The notes: generated from the letters alone by a model not told the origin. A stretch of DNA of 57,274 bases from Leuconostoc palmae (GCF_019656075.1 NZ_BPKZ01000009.1:1-57274); one strand, 5' to 3'; shown: positions 8,712 to 17,671, counted from the first letter of the stretch. Numbers and translations are program-made.

Positions 8712-9319
8712 TAATTATCCTCCTTCAACCATTCTGGTAAGCGTTGACCCAATGACTTCAATGCTAACCCTCTGTGACTAACCTCATTTTTTTCTTCATC
8801 ACTAAGTTCTGCGAATGTTTTATTGAATTTTGGTACCAAAAAAATGGGATCGTAACCAAATCCATTCTTTCCAATGCGTTCTTGTGTAATACTACCTTCA
8901 ATATCACCACACGAAATTAAACGACGTTTATTTTTATCAATTAAAACCAAAACACTTGTAAAATATGCTTTTCGGTCAGAACTTTCTGACAAATTGGTGA
9001 GTAATTTATCAATATTTGCATCATCATCATGATCACCGGCATATCGCGCTGAAAGTACCCCTGGTTCACCATTTAATGCAGGAACACTTAATCCTGAATC
9101 ATCCGCCAAAATATAATCATCTGGCGCAATCTTTGCAATAGTTAAGACTTTTTTTAAGGCATTTTCTTCAAATGTGTTCCCATCTTCAATAATCTCTGGC
9201 AAATTTTGACCCAATGCTTTTAGCGGCACCACTTCCAATTCAACTTGAATCGTTCTCAACATTGCCTTTAATTCTTTTATTTTATGGTCGTTATTGCTTG
9301 CTAGTATTAGTCTTGCCAT
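8711..9319 (-). CDS. rdgB: XTP/dITP diphosphatase (RdgB/HAM1 family)
   Basis: Removes non-canonical purine nucleotides (ITP, dITP, XTP) as monophosphates and so protects DNA and RNA. Motifs are LILASNNDHKIKELKAML, ILADDSGLSVPALNGEPGV, SARYAGDHDDD and GFGYDPIFLVP. The start ATG at 9317-9319 has AGGAG 7 nt upstream, placed inside the end of murI, which stops 4 bp earlier; the protein is 202 residues. The murI-rdgB-phosphodiesterase order is conserved in many Firmicutes. Confidence 0.95.
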   Translation of the reverse strand: MARLILASNNDHKIKELKAMLRTIQVELEVVPLKALGQNLPEIIEDGNTFEENALKKVLTIAKIAPDDYILADDSGLSVPALNGEPGVLSARYAGDHDDDANIDKLLTNLSESSDRKAYFTSVLVLIDKNKRRLISCGDIEGSITQERIGKNGFGYDPIFLVPKFNKTFAELSDEEKNEVSHRGLALKSLGQRLPEWLKEDN

Positions 9320-9323
9320 TTTC

Positions 9324-10166
9324 CTACTCCTGTAAATACTGCATTGATCCTGAGCCAATGATTTTCAAATGTCGGACATCTAGTGGCATTTCAGGTGCCA
9401 ACCAATCCGTAGCAATCACATCAAACCTATCAGGATCAGCTGTTGTATAAAAAATATCTTCCGATCTATCATGCTTTACAAAACTAGATAAATTTTGATC
9501 AATTAAAGTTTGTTCAATAATTTGCACAGTTTCAAAACCAGAATCTACCAATTTAACATGATGACCAACAGCGTCTTTAATAAATGAAGATAGTAACGGA
9601 AAATGCGTACACCCTAGTACCAACGTATCAATTTTTTGTACTTTAAAGTTCGCTAAATGGGCTGCTACTATTTGCTTTGCAGTCAGAGAATGATACTGAT
9701 TTGACTCAACAATTTGGACAAATTCAGGTTCTGATTGCTGAAAAGTTTCCACATTAATGTCAATTTGTTTCAAAGCATTAGGGTAAGCATTTGACTGAAC
9801 TGTGCCTTCTGTGGCAATAATACCAATCAAATGATTCTTTGTTGCATGTTGAGCAGCTACTGCACCTGCTTGAATTACACCAATAACAGGGATTGGTAAT
9901 TGCTGTTGCAGTTTATCCAGTGCTCTAGCTGTAGCTGTATTGCAAGCAATAACTAACAATTTTATATTTTTTTGTTCAATTAAAAAGTTTGCCATTTGAA
10001 AAGTGTATGAAATCACTTCTTCAACAGATTTTGGGCCATATGGCATTCTTTGCGTGTCACCGATAAAGATAAATTGCTCATTAGGAATACGATTTATTGC
10101 TTGTTTTACAACGGTTAAGCCACCAGCACCTGAATCAACCAAACCTATAGGATTATTATTATTCAT
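9324..10166 (-). CDS. murI: Glutamate racemase
   Basis: Makes D-glutamate for peptidoglycan. The two catalytic cysteines are visible in LLVIACNTATARAL and LVLGCTHFPLL, and the N-terminus is PIGLVDSGAGGLTVVKQ. It is 280 residues from the ATG at 10164-10166. No ribosome binding site precedes that ATG. Instead a promoter with its -10 box 7 nt upstream (10174-10179) predicts a transcript starting at or next to the AUG. An upstream in-frame TTG at 10202 lies inside the -35 box and is rejected. Confidence 0.93.
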   Translation of the reverse strand: MNNNNPIGLVDSGAGGLTVVKQAINRIPNEQFIFIGDTQRMPYGPKSVEEVISYTFQMANFLIEQKNIKLLVIACNTATARALDKLQQQLPIPVIGVIQAGAVAAQHATKNHLIGIIATEGTVQSNAYPNALKQIDINVETFQQSEPEFVQIVESNQYHSLTAKQIVAAHLANFKVQKIDTLVLGCTHFPLLSSFIKDAVGHHVKLVDSGFETVQIIEQTLIDQNLSSFVKHDRSEDIFYTTADPDRFDVIATDWLAPEMPLDVRHLKIIGSGSMQYLQE

Positions 10167-10173
10167 ACCTATA

Positions 10174-10202
10174 ATTATTACGTTTAAATTGCAATATTGC
10201 AA
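10174..10202 (-). promoter_or_regulatory. Promoter of the murI operon, giving a leaderless or nearly leaderless mRNA
   Basis: TTGCAA (10197-10202), a 17-bp spacer and AATAAT (10174-10179) are followed only 7 nt later by the murI ATG. Transcription would start within a few bases of the AUG. Confidence 0.6.
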
Positions 10203-10221
10203 GCTTTTAGCCTTGAAAGTT

Positions 10222-10230
10222 TGGTATAAT
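10222..10230 (+). promoter_or_regulatory. Extended -10 promoter of yslB
   Basis: TGGTATAAT is a consensus extended -10 element 26 bp upstream of the yslB ATG. No good -35 box is seen, as expected for extended -10 promoters. Confidence 0.6.
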
Positions 10231-10256
10231 AAAATTTTGAAAGGTCTAATAAACTC

Positions 10257-10958
10257 ATGAATATCAATGATTATGATAAAATTTTAAAAACAAATTTTCA
10301 AGTTAATAGCTTTGCTTTAACTTTACTAAGAGATGGTTTACTCAAAAATCTATTACAAGAAGATTATCCTCACATTTTGTATTGGGCAGGAAAAGAAATT
10401 GCTCGTCAATTCCCGACAGATGCCTTGTCTTCTGTTATTGAATTTTTTGATAACGCTGGATTTGGACAATTAGAGATTGCCTCCCAAGATAGTAAAAACC
10501 AGCGTTGGCTATTATCTGGTGATTTAGTTAAGCAGCGATTAGAGCTAAACCGAGATCCCGATTTTAGCTTGGAAGCAGGTTTTTTAGCGCAACAACTTGA
10601 AAGTCAAACCGCTGCAATTGCAGAAGCAACTTTTAAAATCAACAAAAAAAACTTGATGGTCAGTTTTGAGGTAGTCACGGATCTCAATGAGACAGTTAAC
10701 GTTTCTGATGTCAAACAACGTGTAGCGGCACGTGAAGCCTTTTTAAAGCAGACACATGAAAGTGTCGAACATGCCAAGTTAGTAGATATAAGAGATGATA
10801 ATGACATATCAATAGAACAATCAATTACTGATTCTCTATTAGCCTTTAAATTTGATGACATCAGTTTACCTGCTGACGAACAATCAAGTCTAAGTGCTTT
10901 ATCAAATGAAGACGAAATAGATCCCTTTAATTTTCCAACAAAACCTTTCAAAGACTAA
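10257..10958 (+). CDS. yslB: YslB family protein (DUF2507)
   Basis: A 233-residue cytoplasmic protein. The first 140 residues resemble YslB/DUF2507 (LLRDGLLKNLLQED, ILYWAGKEIARQFP, VIEFFDNAGFGQLEI), a 4-vinyl-reductase-like fold whose role is unknown. The C-terminal 85 residues are acidic and probably disordered (ADEQSSLSALSNEDEIDPFN), longer than in Bacillus. An AAGG about 13 nt upstream is a poor ribosome binding site. It is divergent from murI and convergent with dltD. Confidence 0.85.
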   Translation: MNINDYDKILKTNFQVNSFALTLLRDGLLKNLLQEDYPHILYWAGKEIARQFPTDALSSVIEFFDNAGFGQLEIASQDSKNQRWLLSGDLVKQRLELNRDPDFSLEAGFLAQQLESQTAAIAEATFKINKKNLMVSFEVVTDLNETVNVSDVKQRVAAREAFLKQTHESVEHAKLVDIRDDNDISIEQSITDSLLAFKFDDISLPADEQSSLSALSNEDEIDPFNFPTKPFKD

Positions 10959-10999
10959 AAAAAGTGTGTGCTACGATAACTGTAGCACACACTTTTTAT
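10957..10999. terminator. Bidirectional terminator between yslB and dltD
   Basis: AAAGTGTGTGCTAC (10961-10974), a 7-nt loop and the complementary arm (10982-10995), with A and T runs on both sides. Confidence 0.9.
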
Positions 11000-12279
11000 T
11001 TGAATTCTTGCAAATTTTCTTCAGTTGGCATCAAATTCTGCCAACGTGTGGAAAGATAATTATTATTGATATGATATTTAGGTGCATGATAACCATTCGT
11101 TAAGAATGGCTTAATTTTCTCATCAGCTGCGACCCAACCATTCCATCCCAAATGTATGGTATCTTGCATGAAGTAATCTCGACCACCATCGTGAGAAAAA
11201 TCAGCAATATTATTAAAACCTTGAGATTGTAATTGTTTCTTTACTTTGTTTACACTTTGGTAGTACATATCAGTTCTTAGACCTGTATAATCAGACCAAC
11301 GCTGATTAACTGGTTGAATGATAAATAATACATCTGTATCTTTTTTAGCAAATTCAGCTAACACAGCTTGAAAATCACCATATTCTTCTGACTGTCTGTA
11401 ATCAAAGTCTCTTTGAGAATCTTTCAACCTTTTAATATTCAACTTTACTCGAGAATCATAGAATGAATTTTTAATACGGAACGGGTTATTATTTGTTTGC
11501 TCTTTTCCAATTTTAGTTGCCTCTCGTAATAAAGTTGGCACATCAGCTTGTTCAGGCAAACGCTTTATAGCTGGTTCAACAAATTTATTCCAATTATCGG
11601 TGTTCGAAAAGTTTGAAAATAATTGATCTTCGCGCAACAAAGTTCTATGTTTTAAACTCAGTATTTTTTTATCAGTTGCTGATAGTGGTTGGTTATCACT
11701 TATCTTAGTCACTAATTTTGAGTAAACATCACTATCTTTGACTTGCTTTTGGCGAAGTAGTCTCTCTGCTATAAATCGATCTGTAGGTGTAATTGTTTTA
11801 ATTTGTCTTAACCAATCAGCAGTCTGTAATGGTGAATAAAATTCAGGAAATGCTACTTTTGAATTTTTCTTTGTAAACCACTGTTGAGAAATAACGAAAA
11901 CAACTTGTTTTTTATGCAAAGCTTTTGGCATTTCCTGCATACTCAAATAATGCGTAAGGGACTCAGTACCAGCCTGGCCTAATAGAAAAGGCTGATAATT
12001 ACGATGATACTTTGCTGCTAACATTGAAGGATGCATTGTATCTAAACGTAATAATTCGCTGGACCCAAAAAAAGGTACATAACGAGTCTTTTTATCACTA
12101 AACGCAGCATGCTTAACCGCTTCACCTTTAAAAACATTTTTTGAGAAAGAAACAGAAGCTTCACGTACATCTTTTTTCGTGATGTGATTTAGGGAAAAAG
12201 GCGCTAAGAACAACGCTGCGATGAGAATAAAAGCAATAATCACCGGCCCGAAAATCCACCATAAGCCACGTTTTTTCAT
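10996..12279 (-). CDS. dltD: D-alanyl-lipoteichoic acid biosynthesis protein DltD
   Basis: Extracytoplasmic esterase anchored by one N-terminal helix (WIFGPVIIAFILIAALFLAPF), acting at the last step of D-alanine transfer to lipoteichoic acid. The SGNH-like nucleophile is in FFGSSELLRLDT and the catalytic Asp/His pair in QDTIHLGWNGWV. At 427 residues it has normal length. It is the last gene of the operon, 6 bp after dltC. Confidence 0.95.
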   Translation of the reverse strand: MKKRGLWWIFGPVIIAFILIAALFLAPFSLNHITKKDVREASVSFSKNVFKGEAVKHAAFSDKKTRYVPFFGSSELLRLDTMHPSMLAAKYHRNYQPFLLGQAGTESLTHYLSMQEMPKALHKKQVVFVISQQWFTKKNSKVAFPEFYSPLQTADWLRQIKTITPTDRFIAERLLRQKQVKDSDVYSKLVTKISDNQPLSATDKKILSLKHRTLLREDQLFSNFSNTDNWNKFVEPAIKRLPEQADVPTLLREATKIGKEQTNNNPFRIKNSFYDSRVKLNIKRLKDSQRDFDYRQSEEYGDFQAVLAEFAKKDTDVLFIIQPVNQRWSDYTGLRTDMYYQSVNKVKKQLQSQGFNNIADFSHDGGRDYFMQDTIHLGWNGWVAADEKIKPFLTNGYHAPKYHINNNYLSTRWQNLMPTEENLQEFK

Positions 12280-12285
12280 TATAAA

Positions 12286-12522
12286 TTACCCGATCAATGA
12301 TTCAACTTTAGCAACGACTTTATTTGGTGTGTTCCACTCGTTACGATCAAATTCTGAAACAGGAGCTTGAATATCGAATTTACTTTCCAAATCTAATAGC
12401 AATTCAACTGTTGCCATTGAATCAAGTAATCCATTATCAAAGAAATCTTCGTCCATTTGATCAGAGATGTCTTCACCAATAATTGTATTTAAAATTTCAA
12501 TAACTTCTTCTTTTACTGCCAT
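12286..12522 (-). CDS. dltC: D-alanyl carrier protein DltC
   Basis: A 78-residue acyl-carrier-like protein. Ser35 in NGLLDSMATVELL is the 4'-phosphopantetheine site that carries D-alanine as a thioester from DltA to the DltB channel. A good ribosome binding site (AAAGAGGAAAT) precedes the ATG. Confidence 0.96.
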   Translation of the reverse strand: MAVKEEVIEILNTIIGEDISDQMDEDFFDNGLLDSMATVELLLDLESKFDIQAPVSEFDRNEWNTPNKVVAKVESLIG

Positions 12523-12552
12523 GTTTATTTCCTCTTTCTTTTTAACTTTAAA

Positions 12553-13758
12553 TTATTTAAACCATAGTGTGTCTAAGAATCCACTAAACAGCAAGAAACT
12601 TAGCATTACTACGTTAAATGTGATCACTATAGCTATAGCATCTGTCCACTTATTGTGTGGTACATTGTGTTTCTTTTTGTATCGTATCCATGCATCATTT
12701 ATAACTAATCCTACACCGTGGAATAAACCATAGGCAATGTAATACCAATGCAATCCGTGCCAAAATCCCATAACTAACATGTTAAATATATAAGCAATAT
12801 TAGATGTTGTGACACGACTTTTAATCCATTTTTTCTTCATAATAAGAAAAACAAATCTCATGAAGATATAATCACGGAACCAAAATGAAAGTGTAATATG
12901 CCACCGATTCCAAAATTCTTTCAAATTTTTCGATAAGAATGGCTTATCAAAGTTCATAGGCAATTCAATACCCATAACATAACTTGTGGCAACTGCAAAA
13001 AGTGAGTATCCTGCAAAATCAAAAAAGAGATTAAGACCGGTTGTATACATATAAGGAATCAACCACCAAGTCCATCCATGATGAACTTGTGCAGCGTCAA
13101 TCGCAAAAGCTTGTATATATGGTAGCCATACTTCTCCAAGATAATGCGAGATGATAAACTTGTATAAAAATCCTAGAAAAAAGTACCAGACAGCTTTTTC
13201 AAGCATACTAACATACTTTTCGCGACTAGGAACGGAAGTAATATCCTTTTCAAAGCGACGATAACGATCGATTGGCCCTGAAGAAATTGATGGCATGAAA
13301 AGCATGAACCGCAAAAATAGCCAAGGGTTAAATGTCTTAATTGACCCATCTCTTGTTTCTAAAATCATTGCAGTGGAGCGGAACGTTAAGTAAGAAATAC
13401 CTAAAAATCCCAATAATGTCGAAACATGAGTCCAATGTGCTGGCGCCGATACCTTAACTATAACTAAAGGTAGTATAGCCAATAAGGTAGCAAAGTAAAA
13501 CACAAGAGCATTATTACTCTTTTTGCGATAAAGTGTGTAACCCCATACTAACAGCCACTGCCATATCATAAATCCAATTATGGCGTATCCTTCATGATAC
13601 TTTTTACCATTAAACATCAAAAAGATAAAAACAAGTGAAACGATTACTTCATACCAATCTATACGTTTTCCAAAATATAATCCGACTGCTAATGGTACTA
13701 ATGCCAACAATAAGTATACAAAATACTGCGGATCAGCATACGGTTGTAAATTAAGCAT
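12553..13758 (-). CDS. dltB: D-alanyl transfer membrane protein DltB (MBOAT family)
   Basis: A 401-residue multi-pass acyltransferase that moves D-alanine across the membrane. MBOAT features include FRSTAMILETRDGSI, NRWHITLSFWFRDYIFM and the catalytic His in MGFWHGLHWYYI. The last residues, DTLWFK, match the DltB C-terminus that faces its partners. It overlaps dltA by 8 bp (ATGCTTAA). Confidence 0.96.
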   Translation of the reverse strand: MLNLQPYADPQYFVYLLLALVPLAVGLYFGKRIDWYEVIVSLVFIFLMFNGKKYHEGYAIIGFMIWQWLLVWGYTLYRKKSNNALVFYFATLLAILPLVIVKVSAPAHWTHVSTLLGFLGISYLTFRSTAMILETRDGSIKTFNPWLFLRFMLFMPSISSGPIDRYRRFEKDITSVPSREKYVSMLEKAVWYFFLGFLYKFIISHYLGEVWLPYIQAFAIDAAQVHHGWTWWLIPYMYTTGLNLFFDFAGYSLFAVATSYVMGIELPMNFDKPFLSKNLKEFWNRWHITLSFWFRDYIFMRFVFLIMKKKWIKSRVTTSNIAYIFNMLVMGFWHGLHWYYIAYGLFHGVGLVINDAWIRYKKKHNVPHNKWTDAIAIVITFNVVMLSFLLFSGFLDTLWFK

Positions 13759-15283
13759 TCCCGTTTACCTCTGCAATCAACCCCTTAAGATTAATTTTTC
13801 CGTTTGGCGTTAGCGGCATACTGTCCCGATAAATAAAACGACTTGGCATCATATACGGCATCATAATATTTTCAAGATCTTGCTTAATAGCATTTGTCAG
13901 TAAAATTGGCTTTTCAAAGTTATTTTCTTTAGCAACAATAATTGCTAACAATTGTTTAACTTTACCATCAGCATCATATCTTGGTACTGCAACTGCCTGT
14001 TCAACCCACTGACTTTGTTGAAGCTGCTGGGCAACTTCTTCCAATTCAATTCTAAAGCCATGCAATTTAATTTGGAAGTCGCTTCGACCTTTATAGTGCA
14101 ATAGCCCATTAGCATCTCTGGAGGCTAAATCTCCTGTTTTATAGGCTTGTAGACCATTAACAGTGATAAATGCTGCAGCTGTTTTTTCAGGATTGTTTAG
14201 ATACCCCTTTGAAACCGATGGCCCTGCAATAACAATTTCTCCTGCTTCTCCGTCAGTTAGTGCCATACCATCAGGATCTTGGATAATAATTTCAGTATCT
14301 GACTTAACATAGCCTATCGGCATTTTATCGTTTTGATCAATTACATCTTGTGTTATCTGTATACCAGTGACAGCAACAGTAGCTTCTGTCGGTCCATAAG
14401 TGTTAAAAATTTTTGCTTTAGGAAATCGTTCTAACAACTTTTGAGCAGTGGTTGTGGTCAACACTTCTCCACAAAATAGAAATGCATTCAAACCAGGATG
14501 TGTTTCTTGATTAAACTCTGGATCTAATAATGCAACGTCAGCAAATGATGGTGTTGAAACCCATTTGTTCAAATCCATTTCAGGTAACGTTTTGAACAAA
14601 GATTTAAAATCATCAGCAACATTTTTAGGCAATGCTTTAAGCGTTCCTTGCGAAAGTAACGTTGGAACCCAGTCCATAACTGACAAATCAAATGAGTAAG
14701 GTGGTTGAGAAAGAACATTACTACCATTTTCCCAATTAAAATCATCACTCAGCATCCATTCGGAGAAACTTATCAAATTGTTATGAGAAATCTGAACACC
14801 TTTTGGCTTTCCTGTTGTTCCTGATGTGAAAATAATATAGAAATTTTCATCATCTTTAACAGGATTTGTAAGATCAAAATGAACATCTTGATTAAATATT
14901 TCTTCTAATTTTTCCTGATTAATGACAGGCACTTGAGTTATCGAAATTGGCAACTCATCAACTGCTATAACTAATCCTGGTTGCCCGATTTCTATAATAT
15001 CTGTTAAACGTTCATCTGCTGAATTCACATCAACTGGAATATATGCATGTCCTGATTTAACGCTACCTAAGAAACTGGCAATCATTTCATATTGTTGCCC
15101 ACCATAAATCATAATCGGTGTGATTGCTTCAATCTCAAGTTTTTCAATGTAAGCAGCTAAATTATCAGAATGAGATTTAAGCTGTGTGTAAGTATGTGTT
15201 CTTGTAAGTTCATCATAAGCAATTGCATTAGCATTAGTTATTGCTACTTCATCAATTGTTTTAATGACATTTTTAATTATCAT
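13751..15283 (-). CDS. dltA: D-alanine--D-alanyl carrier protein ligase DltA
   Basis: Adenylation enzyme that activates D-alanine with ATP and loads DltC. ANL-superfamily motifs occur in order: IIFTSGTTGKPKGVQISH (A3), NTYGPTEATVAVTG (A5), YKTGDLASRD (A7), GRSDFQIKLHGFRIELEE (A8) and the catalytic lysine NGKINLKGL (A10). It is 510 residues, with AGGGA upstream of the ATG and dltX ending 15 bp before it. Confidence 0.97.
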   Translation of the reverse strand: MIIKNVIKTIDEVAITNANAIAYDELTRTHTYTQLKSHSDNLAAYIEKLEIEAITPIMIYGGQQYEMIASFLGSVKSGHAYIPVDVNSADERLTDIIEIGQPGLVIAVDELPISITQVPVINQEKLEEIFNQDVHFDLTNPVKDDENFYIIFTSGTTGKPKGVQISHNNLISFSEWMLSDDFNWENGSNVLSQPPYSFDLSVMDWVPTLLSQGTLKALPKNVADDFKSLFKTLPEMDLNKWVSTPSFADVALLDPEFNQETHPGLNAFLFCGEVLTTTTAQKLLERFPKAKIFNTYGPTEATVAVTGIQITQDVIDQNDKMPIGYVKSDTEIIIQDPDGMALTDGEAGEIVIAGPSVSKGYLNNPEKTAAAFITVNGLQAYKTGDLASRDANGLLHYKGRSDFQIKLHGFRIELEEVAQQLQQSQWVEQAVAVPRYDADGKVKQLLAIIVAKENNFEKPILLTNAIKQDLENIMMPYMMPSRFIYRDSMPLTPNGKINLKGLIAEVNGNA

Positions 15284-15298
15284 AATTCGTCCCTAAGT

Positions 15299-15439
15299 TT
15301 AAAATTCGTTATAAATAAAGTGTCCGCCACCGACACCAGAATAGCTGTATAAATATATTAACATCAATATAATGAAGAAATAGAATACTGTACGTCCAAT
15401 AAAGTTAACAATTGATTTATTAAAGAACTGTTTTATCAA
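15299..15439 (-). CDS. dltX: Teichoic acid D-alanylation small membrane protein DltX
   Basis: A 46-residue protein. The start is TTG (15437-15439) with GGAGG 9 nt upstream. One transmembrane helix (TVFYFFIILMLIYLY) is followed by SYSGVGGGHFIYNEF; the C-terminal FIYNEF ending is the hallmark of DltX. DltX sits between the membrane and DltB/DltD and is needed for D-alanine transfer in several Firmicutes. It is the first gene of the dlt operon. Confidence 0.9.
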   Translation of the reverse strand: MIKQFFNKSIVNFIGRTVFYFFIILMLIYLYSYSGVGGGHFIYNEF

Positions 15440-15540
15440 CTCAAGTTACCTCCTATCTATCTTTTAAGGTATAATCAACATAATATATTGCTACATTTTC
15501 ACAGTATACGTCTATACTAATATTGAAAACAATTAAATTA

Positions 15541-15549
15541 ATTATAGCA
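15541..15549 (-). promoter_or_regulatory. Extended -10 promoter of the dlt operon
   Basis: On the minus strand TGCTATAAT (TATAAT at 15541-15546) is a consensus extended -10 box. It lies inside the left arm of the inverted repeat at 15545-15584. A poly-C stretch occupies the -35 region, so no normal -35 box is present and an activator or repressor could act here. Confidence 0.6.
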
Positions 15550-15584
15550 TAAACTATGGGGGGGTGTAGTATAGTATTATGCTA
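15545..15584. repeat. Inverted repeat with a G7 loop between dltX and the EIIC-like gene
   Basis: TAGCATAAACTAT (15545-15557) pairs with ATAGT-A-TTATGCTA (15571-15584; one bulged A). The 13-nt loop starts with seven G (15558-15564). As DNA it overlaps the dlt -10 box; as RNA it would lie in the 5' UTR of the plus-strand gene. It could be an operator or an RNA element. Confidence 0.6.
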
Positions 15585-15613
15585 AATCTACTTACAGACA
15601 GGAGAAATTTGTG

Positions 15614-16819
15614 ATGAATCGATTAGTTATCACCACTTATAAAGTCGATCAATGGCTGTTTCACTTCCAATCAGCAAAATCAATAGTCATTGCACTTAAA
15701 CAAACGGTTCCCATATTGGCTGTCAATATTTATCTGCACCTGCTCTATCGATTAACAATTTATCCAGATTCACTTATGAGTTATTTCTTTAATCACCCGT
15801 TACATGTTGCACCACCAATAGCCGACAATATTCGTTTTGGATTAAGTTTGTTAGACGGACTTGTTATTATGATTTTTGTAGCTGGTTTTACATTTAATTA
15901 TTTATCTAGTCAATTGATTCATGATACGAGTTTGCCTATCTTAACAAATTTTTTAATCACTTATTTAGTTTTATCAGGTAATAACCAGTTTTCAACGACC
16001 AATACTTCACAATATTTACTTATTACAATTTTTGTATTTTTCAGTGTACGATCCTATGCTTACCAAAGAACACACTTTTTAAAAGATACGGTTTCACCTT
16101 ACGATTTAAGAAACCTACTTTGGTCAGCCATAGTCATTGGCTTAACTATGATTAGTTACCACTATATTGTAAATATGCACTTTCAAAGTAGTTTTTCCAC
16201 TTTACTCTCTAAAAACCTTTTTTCTTCGTTTACTGGTTTATTACTCATTGCAGTGCTATCCCCAATTATGTTTATCATCGGCTTTCCTTTACCTTCCGAG
16301 TTAACAGATGATCAAACCACATTGAATACAGTTATTTCAAATTTAGATGCCTTTTTAAATTCTACCAATGCAGTCTTACCGTTCCCAGAAAATTTATACA
16401 GTACGTATGGATCTTACACACTATTTGGTGGTATTGGCAATACTATCGTTGTCAGCTTGTTGCTACTATTTATGAAGAATGAACCCTATAAGCGTTTAGG
16501 TAAAATTGCTTGGCTCCCAAGTTTATTTGATAATAATTATCTATTATATAGTGGCCTGCCAATGTTTTTTAGACCTATCCTGATTGTTCCAAATGTACTA
16601 GTTAGCACTTTTAGTTTTTTAATTAGTTATCTGGCAATTGCTTTACATTTTGTTAAACCAGTTATTTTTATTACCCCAACGCATCTACCTAATCTGTTAC
16701 TGCCAACTATTGCCAGTGGTACACCAATTAGGAGTACCATACTAACCATCGTTATCTTAATCATGTCTTATATTATATATAAACCATTTGTCATGAAACT
16801 TACTAGTGAGGAAAACTGA
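15614..16819 (+). CDS. PTS EIIC-like membrane protein, degenerate (lactose/cellobiose-type fold)
   Basis: A 401-residue protein with about 10 hydrophobic helices. It resembles the CelB/LacE class of PTS EIIC: SYTLFGGIGNTIVVSLLLLF aligns with the conserved GGSG region, and FDNNYLLYSGLPMFFRPILI aligns with the substrate motif normally N-E-P...FG.P. The Glu of that motif is absent and no EIIA, EIIB or HPr-like partner is nearby, so normal PTS sugar phosphorylation is doubtful. ATG at 15614 or GTG at 15611 both fit the GGAG at 15601-15604. The stop overlaps the next start (TGATG), so the product probably works with the downstream hydrolase. Confidence 0.7.
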   Translation: MNRLVITTYKVDQWLFHFQSAKSIVIALKQTVPILAVNIYLHLLYRLTIYPDSLMSYFFNHPLHVAPPIADNIRFGLSLLDGLVIMIFVAGFTFNYLSSQLIHDTSLPILTNFLITYLVLSGNNQFSTTNTSQYLLITIFVFFSVRSYAYQRTHFLKDTVSPYDLRNLLWSAIVIGLTMISYHYIVNMHFQSSFSTLLSKNLFSSFTGLLLIAVLSPIMFIIGFPLPSELTDDQTTLNTVISNLDAFLNSTNAVLPFPENLYSTYGSYTLFGGIGNTIVVSLLLLFMKNEPYKRLGKIAWLPSLFDNNYLLYSGLPMFFRPILIVPNVLVSTFSFLISYLAIALHFVKPVIFITPTHLPNLLLPTIASGTPIRSTILTIVILIMSYIIYKPFVMKLTSEEN

Positions 16820-17643
16820 TGAAAAATAAAATTATACTATCATTAAGTTTTTTATTGCTTCTATTCCTGGGTTATTATGGACATGTTTGGATTTCTGAAC
16901 TCAATCAAGTTCAATCTAAAATACAACGTTCTAAAATGACACCTGTAATTTTTGTGCCTGGATCAAGTGCAACAATCAATCGTTTTGATGATTTGTTTTC
17001 TAATATAAATGCGAAAAATGTTAACCACAGTATTCTGAAGGTCAAAGTCAATACTGACAACACACTAAGTTTCTCAGGTAGTATTAAGTCCAGTGATAAG
17101 GAGCCTTTCATTGTTATTGGATTCCAAGATAATGAAGATGGCTACACTAATATTAAAAAGCAGGCTAAATGGTTGACCATCGCATTAGAAGCTTTACAAA
17201 AACGTTACCATTTCAGAACTTTTTCAGCTATTGGCCATTCAAATGGTGGTTTAAATTGGACAATATTTTTTGAAAAATATTATGATCGCAATTCTTTCGA
17301 CGTGCCAATATTAATGACTCTGGGAACTCCTTTTAATTTTTCAGAAAACTCATTAAATCGTAAAACAGAAATGCTTAATGATTTAATATCAGATAGTCAT
17401 AACCTGCCGAAAAATCTTCAAATGATTTCTGTCGCTGGAACTGAGGATTATACGGATGATGGCATTGTTCCCATTCAAAGCGTGATTGCAGGAAAATATG
17501 TTTATCAAAAAACTGTTAAATCTTATACTCAAATCACCGTATCTGGCGATAACGCTCAACACTCGAGTTTACCTGAGAATCCAGAAACTGTTAAGCTAAT
17601 TGAATCTAACATCTTAAAACATAACAAACGTTCAAATAGATAA
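16819..17643 (+). CDS. Alpha/beta hydrolase, DUF915 type, membrane-anchored
   Basis: A 274-residue protein with an N-terminal signal anchor (IILSLSFLLLLFLGYYGHVW) and a DUF915-type hydrolase domain. Visible are VIFVPGSSATINRFDDL (oxyanion strand), the nucleophile elbow FSAIGHSNGGLN (Ser), TPFNF, an acid in YTDDGIVPIQS, and the catalytic His in NAQHSSLPENP. Relatives are called cell-surface hydrolases or lipases; the substrate is unknown. It is translationally coupled to the EIIC-like gene and closed by a strong terminator. Confidence 0.85.
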   Translation: MKNKIILSLSFLLLLFLGYYGHVWISELNQVQSKIQRSKMTPVIFVPGSSATINRFDDLFSNINAKNVNHSILKVKVNTDNTLSFSGSIKSSDKEPFIVIGFQDNEDGYTNIKKQAKWLTIALEALQKRYHFRTFSAIGHSNGGLNWTIFFEKYYDRNSFDVPILMTLGTPFNFSENSLNRKTEMLNDLISDSHNLPKNLQMISVAGTEDYTDDGIVPIQSVIAGKYVYQKTVKSYTQITVSGDNAQHSSLPENPETVKLIESNILKHNKRSNR

Positions 17644-17671
17644 AAAAACTTGGCCTAGGCCAAGTTTTTTT
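17642..17671. terminator. Bidirectional terminator between the hydrolase gene and cshB
   Basis: The perfect palindrome CTTGGCCTAGGCCAAG (17649-17664) is flanked by A7 and T7. Confidence 0.9.

Noticed and set aside
10604-10951. 115-codon minus-strand ORF within yslB
   Set aside because: It is a shadow of yslB; there is no start signal and it lies on the wrong side of the bidirectional terminator.
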